Shown here piece by piece: positions 55,687-64,000 of a stretch of 64,000 bases of DNA. This DNA comes from Cepaea nemoralis (lineage: Eukaryota; Mollusca; Gastropoda; Stylommatophora; Helicidae). Location: contig JACEFZ010026865.1 of assembly GCA_014155875.1 (NCBI GenBank), positions 574,501 through 638,500 of the forward strand, written 5' to 3'. The notes under the pieces were generated by a model, which was not told the DNA's origin, searched no databases, and saw only the letters and a list, made by a program, of their open reading frames with translations. A program made the translations under genes and the position numbers. Within the stretch, counting starts at the first letter, position 1. Each line of letters opens with the position of its first letter.

Positions 55687-56690
55687 GGATGCCAAAGAAA
55701 CAGTGACTGTAAGAAAACTTGGGGTTTGGTTCATAAAGAACAATAACATAGAGCTATCCAAAACAACTTTGTGGAAAATTTTAAGGACATTATCTTCACT
55801 ATTTGAAAGTACAAGGGCGGTAGAAATAATCTTTGCAAGCAACCGCATTTAGGAGCCATGAGAAGCAGATACCTACGTGAAATAAGGGAAATGCGCAAAG
55901 AAAATTATGGCATAGTGTGTTTGGATGAAATGTGGATCAATGCGCACCACACAAGTGATAAGGAATGGCAATCAGTGGATGGACAGATAAAGCGATATGT
56001 GCCCAGTAGTATAGGACAACTTTTGGTCATGGCCCATGTTGGTAATACGCATAATGGCTTACAACAGAATGCTGGGCTCGTGTTCGTGTCAAAGCATACA
56101 GACAATAGGGATTATCATAATAAGATGAATGGTAATGTATTTAGAGATTGGCTCGAGAATACTGTGCTTCCATCCCTAGATAGACCGTCGTGTCCAATTA
56201 TGGACAATGCATGATATTAATGTTGTTGCCCAAGAAGACAAAATACCTACAACATCGAGCACAAAGGGAGCAATAAAGAGATGACTCCGAATGGAAAACA
56301 TACCATTTCCAGAAACGTATTTTAAGCTAGAATTGTTGTCCCTTGTAAAACAGACACCAAAAAGCAAGAAATATCAAATCGACAAGTTGATAGAAGAGCA
56401 TCGTCATGGGTGCTTGAGACTTCCGCCGTACCATTCTCATTTTAACCCTATAGAACTTGTGTGGGCTAAAATTAAAGGACAGGTGGCAGCTGAGAATACT
56501 ATATTCAAATTGTCTGACGTCAGGATACTAATCCAGTCCACGCTATTAAATATTGATAAAAGTTACTAGAAAAATGTGAGGACCATGTGTTGAAAGAGGA
56601 AGAGGATTATTGGAGAAAGGATGGATTGAATTTTATGCAACCGAGAGCAGTCATCAACCTACTGGAATCGTCCGACACAGATTAAGGTCT
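55687..56690 (+). pseudogene. DDE transposase, catalytic part, frameshifted
   Basis: It continues from 53672 as ETVTVRKLGVWFIKNNNIEL, SKTTLWKILRTLS (second DNA-binding helix set), then in a new frame from 55858 MRKENYGIVCLDEMWINAHH (first Asp), GQIKRYVPSSIGQLL and RPSCPIMDNA (second Asp). From 56291 it reads LRLPPYHSHFNPIELVWAKI (catalytic Glu), and in a last frame EEDYWRKDGLNF. Breaks near 55850, 56214 and 56567 make it a pseudogene. The D-D-E order and the P-Y-H...N-P-I-E block identify the Tc1/mariner superfamily. Confidence 0.87.
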
Positions 56691-57514
56691 GAGCAGATCG
56701 CAGACCTTAATCCACGTGCACACCAACTGGGATATTTTGCTACAAATATTCAGAAGAATTGCAGGCCCTAAACATTACAGCATCAGCATAATGTCAATGG
56801 CAACAGTTTGTATTCCACAGTGATGAATTTTTAATTCCGCAAGCCCTCAGCGGTGACAAACAACTGCATTGAAAAAAACAAAAAAAAATCACACACACTA
56901 AACGCATTGAATACCAACAGAAGAGTAATATTGCGGTGGAAACTGACATATTGTGGCATAACAAGAAATGTGAGAGCAAACACGTTGTAAAATTAGGGGA
57001 CAACACACGTGCATACGAATCAATCTATAAACTTCAATGAAAAGAGGACCAACATCTTGGTCGTTAAGAAGAAAGCCCACTACAGAGACACTGACAACTA
57101 TTTTCATAGTGCAAAACAGGTAATCATGTTCCATCTCTGAACGGTAAACAGCAGAGTAGACAATCTTTCCCGAAGACTCAAAGCGGGTCTGTCACCCATG
57201 TGTACGTGTGAACAAACTACACAGACAACTGAACAGATCCTTAAAAATGTAATTATTATGGACTAAATTGCGGTATCATTTCTGGTCACTCCATACGCAC
57301 ATTAATGCACAGCTATTTGAAAGCTTTCATGAACTCATTATAAAAAAGTAACACGAATACTTGTGTACACAGTATTAACTAGCAGCTGAAGAAACAAGAA
57401 GGAAATGAAAAATAAGGTAAGAAATATATTCCTTCTACTTTCCTGTCAATTTACAAATTATTTACCCCATGCCTCTGTAAATTCTCTATCTTTACTAATA
57501 TTACACATTGCACC
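56691..57514. other. Unassigned stretch
   Basis: It may contain the right end of the DNA transposon, but I found no convincing terminal inverted repeat. No exon was found. Confidence 0.45.
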
Positions 57515-58045
57515 CCTCTCGGGATTCTCCGTGGTGAAGTGGTCAAGCTGTCTGACTCGGGCTCTGATGGTTGTATATTCGATTCCGGGCTGCGTCCTTC
57601 ATATTACGAGTGCATTTTTTCAGAGACTCCCGAGGGTCGTCGCTGGAGGTAAAGAGTTTGCGCTTTGTGCGACGCTTTCCGCGCTGCGGAAAGAAACTGT
57701 GCCATATGAGATAAAAATCCGGTGCAATGCAGCCGACCCTGTCGATTTTAAGTTACTTCTTTCATTGCACCCACTCCCCTATGAATCTGGATACGCCTTG
57801 TGTGTCATCTAATTTGGCGGGGCTTTCATTACTGTAAACATAAATTTGTTAGTGAGAAATCACTAGTTTTTCAGCAAAACATCAAAGAAATGTCGCTGCT
57901 TTCGATGATTTAAGTTGTTTTTGGACCTATCAAAGACATATTCCTTGGGTGGGGGTAAATATAAGACGGCTGGAAAAATGTCATAACGATGCAACAGACA
58001 GTTTTCAAAATAATTGATCGTGAATGAAGGCATTCTTTTCGGGAC
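57515..58045 (+). mobile_element. SINE-3 copy with long 3' region
   Basis: It opens attctccgtggtgaagtggt (A box), atattcgattccgggctg (B box, one change), then gtcgtcgctggaggtaaag, ctgtcgattttaagttactt, and a 3' part with gttgtttttggacctatcaa and ttttcaaaataattgatcgt. The 3' part is shared with 62905-63180 in reverse, so the element is about 520 bp. Confidence 0.85.
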
Positions 58046-58435
58046 TTACTATAACTATATATCTACATAGTTGAGGTGGTTACTGGGGAAGGCAGTTTTC
58101 TTTGTATATGTTGACCAAATGTAATAAATCAATGAAACACATTTGGCGATAGCCGGGATTCATGAGAAAGAGCCGAATACACATAACACATTGGTTGGAG
58201 CTAGAAGCGTTAATATCTGCAGCTTGTGATCAAATATAAATAACATGGATTATGAAAGACACTAAAAGTATGAGTAGCAGCAGTTGTAGTTGTAGTAGCA
58301 TTATAGAATTGGGAATGGTAGCTATTGTAGCAACATTTATAAAAATGAGAGTAGCAAGAGAGTTGGTTGTGAACAGAAAACATTTTTTTTACAATTACTA
58401 TGTGAAAAATTAATAAAATCAATAACACAAAACAG

Positions 58436-58654
58436 ATGGACATGGTTGCCAGAATGACTACTTACGGGTGTGGCAAGGAAATGCTTCTACAGGTGTCACA
58501 GTTTCTGAGGAAAACAGAAATTTAACACATCTGGGGACATTCTGCGGCAACAACAGACCAGACTACCTCTTTGCTGTAAGCCAAATGACTATTCAGTTCA
58601 GGACAGATGGCTCGGAGCAGTATAAAGGATTTCAAGCTTACTATTATTCATATG
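58436..58654 (+). CDS. Exon 9: second part of CUB-e
   Basis: It continues ELEG-DGHGCQNDYLRVWQGN, giving Cys3 plus D-Y-L, then THLGTFCGNNRPD with Cys4, and ends IQFRTDGSEQYKGFQAYYYS. The Glu (exon 8), Asp of C-Q-N-D-Y and Asp of R-T-D-G-S are all present, so CUB-e is predicted to bind calcium. NAS and NLT are possible N-glycosylation sites. It is 219 bp, phase 1 to phase 1, with donor gtaaga. The acceptor aacacaaaacag has almost no pyrimidine tract, which makes the left edge less certain than the others; the frame supports it. Confidence 0.85.
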
Positions 58655-58744
58655 GTAAGATTATTTAACTTACAATTAGGTAAATATTTCAAGCTTTATA
58701 TCCTTGTTCGTTTCGGCCAATATGATTCAGTCTTATATGCTTCC

Positions 58745-58960
58745 TTGCCAGGGAACTATAGGGGAGTAGTGGCTAGACGTCAGCCTGATGGTTTCAATTC
58801 ACATGGAGGCAGATTTTAAAATGTACCTGGTCTTCCAGTTCAACACAGACTAAAATGGTTGCAGGAAGTGTCTTGGGAAGTCAAGGCAGCCAGCGTGTAG
58901 TGACCACATCACCTCTGTCATGACAGTCTACACAAATGTGGGTCTAACACCACATGTCCA
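58745..58960 (+). mobile_element. SINE-2 copy leading into the array
   Basis: It has gggagtagtggctagacgtc (A-box region), gatggtttcaattcacatgg (B-box region), ggttgcaggaagtgtcttgg, gaagtcaaggcagccagcgt and gtgaccacatcacctctg. Confidence 0.75.
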
Positions 58961-59560
58961 ATACACCTTATGTCCAGTACACCTTATGTCCAATACACCA
59001 CATGTCCAATACACCTTATGGTAGTGACCACATCACCTCTGTCATGACAGCCTACACAAATGTGGGTCTAACACCACATGTCCAACACACCTTATGGTAG
59101 TGACCACATCACCTCTGTCATGACAGTCTACACAAATGTGGGTCTAACACCACATGTCCAACACACCTTATGTCCAGTACACCTTATGTCCAATACACCA
59201 CATGTCCAATACACCTTATGGTAGTGACCACATCACCTCTGTCATGACAGTCTACACAAATGTGGGTCTAACACCACATGTCCAACACACCTTATGTCCA
59301 GTACACTTTATGTCCAATACACCACATGTCCAATACACCTTATGGTAGTGACCACATCACCTCTGTCATGACAGTCTACACAAATGTGGGTCTAACACCA
59401 CATGTCCAATACACCTTATGTCCAGTACACCTTATGTCCAATACACCTTATGGTAGTGACCACATCACCTCTGTCATGACAGTCTACACAAATGTGGGTC
59501 TAACACCACATGTCCAATACACCTTATGGTAGTGACCACATCACCTCTGTCATGACAGGG
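58890..59560. repeat. Compound minisatellite from the SINE-2 3' end
   Basis: A unit of gtagtgaccacatcacctct, gtcatgacagtctacacaaa, tgtgggtctaacaccacatg is repeated about six times. Each unit ends with one to five copies of an 18-bp sub-repeat (tccaatacaccttatg). It follows directly from the SINE-2 at 58745. Confidence 0.93.
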
Positions 59561-59564
59561 TCAT

Positions 59565-60500
59565 GACATATATCTCTGGGTGGCTGCAAGCAAGGGACAT
59601 CTCCTGCATGACGCCCTGGTCACAGTTGTTATGGCCACAGTCTGTTCAGAGAAAAATCTTGGATGGCTCAGGCAGATACAATCAGAGGTGTGCATGCTTG
59701 AGAACATTGCAAAGGAGTGGGCTAGAATGCGAAAGGACAAGTCTGACCTGTGCAGGATCATAACATTGGACCAGGAGAGGTGCAAGAATTAATTCACGAC
59801 AATTCACAACTAGGCAATGTCATCACCTACATAAATTGTCTCTGTACTAAGAAGGAGAAGAAGTGCTTGGGGATTCATAGTGAAGGATAATTGATGATGT
59901 TTAGTGCAGGATGGCCTGGCATATACTACACCATCTAGTCTGAAAATAGAGGTAGAGGCAGTCACTGAAGCGTTCTGCTGGTTGGAGGACAAACAGCAGA
60001 CACATGTTATGATTGTAACAGACTTAAACAGCATGCTGAGAAAGGTGAAGGCAGACATACTTTGTGCAGAGTGACATGCTTCAGTTACAACATCAAAGAT
60101 AGAGAGCATCTGTTGGATGTGTTCCCCAGTACATGCTGGTGATGTGAGAAACAAGCTGGAGGACAGACTGGCGGGGTCTGTACCGCTGGGTGGTGTTGTG
60201 GTGCATGATGGGGCAGATGTGGTCAGGGCCCTTGGGGATCATGTGTATAGTGGGGGGGGGGGGGGGGGGAACAGATTAATCATTACCTGGAGAGACGGTG
60301 TGGCAGGGAGTGACCAGACTGGCCGACACTCAGGACTCCGAGGACAGGTCAGACGCACACATAATCAGACTACAACTGATACCATTAGTATTGGGAATCT
60401 TGGCTGGCTGTTGAAGATGAGGATGGACCATGAATGGAAATGTTCCGGTGCTGTTATGGAGTTTCTTGAACCTACTCAACCGAACAACTTACGAGAAGTC
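59565..60500 (+). pseudogene. LINE-R copy: linker and RNase H, many frameshifts
   Basis: It starts YLWVAASKGHLLHDALV, aligning with YLRVAADRDHPLHAAM of the copy at 4919-5800. Later + frames give pieces of RNase H (SLKRSAGWRTNS, DWRGLYRW) and the end MMGQMWSGPLGIMCI. A poly-G run lies at 60249-60270. It ends near cacttgaaacaacttg. Confidence 0.75.
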
Positions 60501-60523
60501 AATATGGAAGCCACTTGAAACAA

Positions 60524-60924
60524 CTTGAAACCAGTTTATTTTTATACATACACTGTCCCTTTATTTCTCAACATAATCTCCACCAACATTGATGCACTTA
60601 TCCCATCGTTTTATCAGTCCTCCCAAACCAGCTGCATAGAACTGCGTGCTCTGTTGTCTAAACCATATTTTCACTTCACATTCAACTTCGGCGTCATTCG
60701 CGAAATGTCTCCCACCAAGGTGGGTTTTCGGTGTTTATGCTGACAAATGTTTGTCCCGTAAAGCAGTGCTTAGCTGGATAGAAAACGTTATGAGGGAGAG
60801 TCAATAAGTAAGTCACATAGTTCTGTGAGATGGCAGGTAAATGAGAACAGGGCACGCAGTTCTATGCAGCAGGTTTGGGAGATATAAAGAGACAATGTAT
60901 GTATAAAAATAAACTGGTTTCAAG
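60524..60924. mobile_element. Mariner-derived MITE with 34-bp terminal inverted repeats
   Basis: The termini cttgaaaccagtttattttt...actgtc (60524-60557) and its reverse complement (60891-60924) differ by one base. On the reverse strand next to the left terminus RWDKCINVGGDYVEK and a stop is the mariner transposase C-terminus. A second inverted pair (tcccaaaccagctgcataga at 60625, mirrored at 60860) lies inside. A TA dinucleotide sits just right of the element. It is a deletion derivative without its own transposase. Confidence 0.88.
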
Positions 60925-60954
60925 CTGTTATCATTTTTAGTTATTTTTCTACAG

Positions 60955-61400
60955 CCATTTGTGGCTTACTTATTAACTTACCCTCATATCACCTGCAATA
61001 TTTTCCAGTGTCTGTCACAATGTTATCATCACCTGCAACATTTGCCAGACTCTATCACAATGTTATCATCAACAACATTTGCTAGTTTCTATCAAAGTGT
61101 TATCACAAGCACACCATTTGCCAGTCTATCACAATGTTATCAGCAACATTTGCCAATTTATATGACAGTGATATCAACAACACAACATTTGCCAGTCTCT
61201 ATCATAATGTTATCAGCAACAACATTTGTCAGCCTCTATCACAATGCTATCGTCAACAACATTTGCCAATTTATATGACAGTGTTATTACCTGTAATATT
61301 TGCCAATTTATATGACAATGTTATCACCTGTAACATTACCAATTACCAATTTATATGACGGTGTTATTACCTGTAAAATTTGACAGTTTCCATCACAATG
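60955..61400. repeat. ~37-bp degenerate array, about 11 copies
   Basis: Units of tatcacaatgttatcatcaa and caacatttgccagtctc vary in length. It ends about 50 bp before exon 10. Confidence 0.88.
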
Positions 61401-61450
61401 TTATAACAAATAAGAATTTATTGTGGTTTGCTTCAATTTGTTATCCACAG

Positions 61451-61577
61451 TATGTGGTGGTGTGTTCAATAACCATTCAAATCACATACTTGCACCTTAT
61501 GGTATTGGAAGATTCATAAATAGCGTGAACTGCTCATGGAACATCACTGTCGCTCCAGGCAGGATCATCACACTGCG
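61451..61577 (+). CDS. Exon 10: first part of CUB-f
   Basis: Acceptor caatttgttatccacag before TATGTGG, donor gtaagc after CTGCG; 127 bp, phase 1 to phase 2. It reads VCGGVFNNHSNHILAPYG, then INSVNCSWNITVAPGRIITL, a clear CUB start with Cys1 and Cys2-x-Trp. NCS and NIT are possible glycosylation sites. The domain breaks off after the I-x-L strand, so it is split differently from the other CUBs, and the next exon is not visible before 64000. The exon end and donor are the seed of the array that follows. Confidence 0.88.
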
Positions 61578-61945
61578 GTAAGCACATCTGACTACTTTCA
61601 CACATTTTGATGTTGTTGTATCACACTGAAGTTAACACATCTGACTACTTTCACAGTTTGTTGTTATATCACACTGAAGTTAACACATCTGACTACTTTC
61701 ACAGTTTGTTGTTATATCACACTGAAGTTAACACATCTGACTACTTTCACATAGTTTGTTGTTATATCACACTGAAGTTAACACATCTGACCAATTTCGC
61801 ATAGTTTGTTGTTGTTATATCACACTGAAGTTAACACATCTGACTACTTTCACATAGTTCGTTGTTGTTATATCACACTGAAGTTAACACATCTGACTAC
61901 TTTCACATAGTTTTTTGTTGTTATATCACACTGAAGTAAACACAT
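61560..61945 (+). repeat. ~49-bp array of exon 10 end plus donor, about 7 copies
   Basis: The first unit is the exon end atcacactgcg and donor gtaagcacatctgactac. Later units read atcacactgaagttaacaca and tctgactactttcacatag, with spacer tttgttgttat. The donor gtaagc has become gttaac in the copies. Confidence 0.92.
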
Positions 61946-62094
61946 TGGGCTAAGTTAAGGTTGTTTTTTTTCTTGCTAGCATTCTAAGTACATATATGCA
62001 TTGTTCAAACTGCCATTAGTAAGTCCTATACAGGATATTATATAGTTTAGAAACATGGAGAACTAACAGAACTGCTAATAAACCACAAACATAC

Positions 62095-62580
62095 AAAATT
62101 GGTGTCTGCGCAGAATAGTTGGAATAAAATGGTATGACAGAATCACCAATGTAAAGCTCTTGGAGAGAACTAAACAAATTCCAGTGAACCAAGAGGTGAG
62201 GAAAAGATACTGGCGCTGGATAGGAGACACACTGAGAAAACCTGAGGACAATATAACTACACACTCTTTTGTCTGGAACCCTCAAGATAGGACACACTGA
62301 GAAAACCTGAGGACAATATAACTACACACTCTTTTGTCTGGAACCCTCAAGATAGGACACACTGAGAAAACCTGAGGACAATATAACTAGATACTCTCTT
62401 GTCTGAAACCCTCAATGCAAAAGAAGTAGCTTGAGACCTAAAATCACATGGAGAAGATGAAGAATATTGGGAAGAAATGGAGGGGAGCAACAGGAGATAG
62501 CAAAAGATAGGAAAGTTTGTTTGAAGGTCTAAATCCCAATGGGGGTTAAATGGCAGAAGAAGAAAGATATGTAAGCTCAT
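62095..62580 (+). mobile_element. LINE-D 3' end with internal triplication
   Basis: It reads LRRIVGIKWYDRITNVKLLE, RKRYWRWIGDTLRKPEDNI and FVWNPQD, the C-terminal block of an RTE-like protein. A 65-bp unit (ataggacacactgagaaaac ... tctggaaccctcaag) then occurs three times (62220-62416). It ends tggcagaagaagaaagat. Confidence 0.8.
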
Positions 62581-62704
62581 GTATACATTCTTTATTCATA
62601 CAGTTTATATGTGTGTGCGTGCGTGAGAGTGAGTGAGTGAGAGAGAGAGAGAGAGAATCTTCATCCTCAATATGTAACAGATTATATCAGTGGTTCTCAA
62701 CTGG

Positions 62705-62755
62705 TGGGGAATTTCCCCCCCCCCCCACCTGGGTGGGGAAGGGGGGGGGGGTGAT
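62705..62755. repeat. Poly-C followed by poly-G run
   Basis: A run of 13-14 c and, after acctgggtgggg, runs of g. This is able to form a short hairpin and is prone to sequencing error. Confidence 0.85.
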
Positions 62756-62861
62756 TTTGAGGTTTCCAAGGGGGAATTAAGATTATTTCAAGATTGTGTT
62801 TTTCTGTGTTGGATCGTGCCACGTTGATTACCTATGGGGGTATGTGAGTCTGTCGCTCATA

Positions 62862-63355
62862 AAGCAGTGGCAAATTACTGAACGTAATCTTGCCTATAGT
62901 CTGTCCGGAAATTTATGCTGTCATTCAAGATCAATTATTTTGAAAACTGTCTGTTGCATCGTTATGAAATTTTTCCAGCCGTCTTATATTTACCCCCACC
63001 CAAGGAATATGTCTTTGATAGGTCCAAAAACAACTTAAATCATTAAAAGCGGCATCATTCCTTTGATGTTTTGCTTAACAACTAGTGATTTCTTGCTAAA
63101 AAAGTTATGTTTACGGTAATGAGGACCTGCAAATTCAGATGACAAACAAAGGCGTATCTGGATTCGTATGGGAGTGGGTGCAATCAAAGAAGTAGCTTAC
63201 AATCGACAGAATCGGCTGCATTGCACCGGGTTTTTATCCCATATGGCTCAGTTTCTTTCCGCAGTGCGGAAAGCGTCGCACAAAGTACGAACTCCGTAGC
63301 TCCAGCGATGACCCTCGGGAGTCTCCGAATAAAATGAATGACGCGGCCCGGACAG
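62862..63355 (-). mobile_element. SINE-3 copy, reverse, with SINE-1 scrap at its left
   Basis: 62862-62900 is a SINE-1 scrap (ggcaaattactgaacgtaat). 62905-63340 is the reverse of the 57560-58045 element (ttttgaaaactgtctgttgc, gataggtccaaaaacaac, gaatcggctgcattgcaccg, cgtcgcacaaagtacgaac). The tRNA head is missing; the sequence breaks at gcggcccgg and passes into tetranucleotides. Confidence 0.82.
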
Positions 63356-63593
63356 ACAGACAGAAAGGTAGGTAGGTAGGTAGGCAGAAAGATAGGTGGG
63401 TGGATGGATGGGTGGCTGAGTGGGTGGGTGGGTCGGCAGGCAGGCAGGCAGACAGACAGATAGATTAGATAGATAGATAGATAGATTAGATAGATAGATA
63501 TCGGTACGTCGGTCGGTCAGTAGGTCGGTGGGCGGGCGGGCCGGCCGGCCGACCGACCGACCGACCGACAGACAGACAGACAGACAGACAGAC

Positions 63594-63626
<33 letters not shown>

Positions 63627-63727
63627 TTGGTATGTCGGTCGGTCGGTCGGTCGGTCAGTGGGTGGGTGGGTGGGCCGACAGGCAGGCAGGCAGGCAGGCA
63701 GACAGACAGACAGACAGACAGATAGAT

Positions 63728-63765
<38 letters not shown>

Positions 63766-64000
63766 TCTGTCGGTCGGTCGGTGGGTGGGCCGGCAGGCAG
63801 GCAGACAGACAGACAGACAGATAGATTAGATAGATAGATAGATAGATAGATAGATATCGGTACGTCGGTCGGTCGGTGGGTGGGTGGGTGGGCTGACAGG
63901 CAGGCAGGCAGGCAGACAGACAGACAGATAGATAGATTAGATAGATAGATATCTGTCGGTCGGTCGGTCGGTGGGTGGGTGGGCCGGCAGGCAGGCAGAC
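63350..64000. repeat. Tetranucleotide arrays in a higher-order pattern
   Basis: Blocks of cagg, caga, taga, ggtc and ggtg follow one another in a recurring order (ggtc, ggtg, ggccggcagg, cagg, caga, tagattagatag, taga) with a period of roughly 110-180 bp. It runs off the window end. Confidence 0.95.

Larger units (their letters stand above)
8631..61577 (+). other. Multi-CUB-domain gene, internal part (cubilin-like), 10 exons
   Basis: Ten exons on the + strand (8631-8802, 11412-11609, 19294-19452, 26386-26507, 29138-29354, 34974-35155, 41431-41590, 50985-51134, 58436-58654, 61451-61577) splice in matching phases into 1706 bp, about 568 codons, with no stop. They give CUB-a (second half only), CUB-b (exons 2+3), CUB-c (4+5), CUB-d (6+7), CUB-e (8+9) and the start of CUB-f (10). 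CUB domains are extracellular beta-sandwiches of about 110 residues that bind ligands, often through calcium. An uninterrupted CUB string with phase-1 borders is what cubilin-type receptors show. No signal peptide, EGF, protease, LDLa or membrane segment lies in the window, so other CUB-rich proteins remain possible. All introns are filled with repeats. Exons before 8631 and after 61577 must exist. Confidence 0.88.

Overview
The window is animal nuclear DNA, most likely from an invertebrate. It has spliced exons with GT/AG borders, introns of 2.6-9.4 kb, several non-LTR retrotransposon lineages, tRNA-derived SINEs, a Tc1/mariner-superfamily transposase relic and very abundant minisatellites. 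A marine lophotrochozoan such as a mollusc would fit, but nothing seen here proves the phylum. There are no rRNA genes, true tRNA genes, CRISPR arrays or bacterial operons.

The only host gene I can support runs left to right on the + strand. Ten exons between 8631 and 61577 join in compatible phases (0>1, 1>1, 1>1, 1>0, 0>1, 1>0, 0>1, 1>1, 1>1, 1>2) into about 568 codons without a stop. They encode a string of CUB domains: the second half of one, four complete ones, and the first third of a sixth. Every CUB-CUB junction is a phase-1 intron. A long uninterrupted CUB string is typical of cubilin-like endocytic receptors, but the ends of the gene (signal peptide, EGF modules, anchoring region) are outside the window, so orthology to cubilin is an inference.

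Layout. 1-4494: unassigned, two tiny repeats. 4495-6180: LINE with a 5' inversion. 7466-8630: LINE remnants and arrays. 8631-19452: exons 1-3, with 43-, 52-, 122- and 37-bp arrays. 19453-29354: exon-border array, SINE-derived arrays, a long inverted repeat, nested LINEs, exons 4-5. 29355-41590: LINE with a C-terminal C2H2 finger and its inverted partner, exons 6-7. 41591-51134: inserted minisatellite, a 3.1-kb SINE-derived array, exon 8. 51135-61577: three-level nested insertion in a transposase, exons 9-10. 61578-64000: exon-border array, LINE-D, SINE-3, tetranucleotide arrays.

The most interesting pattern is where the minisatellites come from. At least three arrays are tandem copies of an exon end plus its splice donor (exons 2, 3 and 10), and one looks like copies of an acceptor plus exon start (exon 1). 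A second group is tandemly amplified 3' ends of transposable elements (three LINE families and one SINE family, the SINE amplified independently at three places). The window also preserves well-bounded retrotransposition products: a LINE with a perfect 122-bp fold-back 5' end inside an 11-bp target duplication, a classic 5' inversion, and insertions into arrays flanked by short direct repeats.

Family labels used below (LINE-A, A2, B, C, D, E, R; SINE-1 to 4) are local names given here by sequence similarity within the window, not database names.
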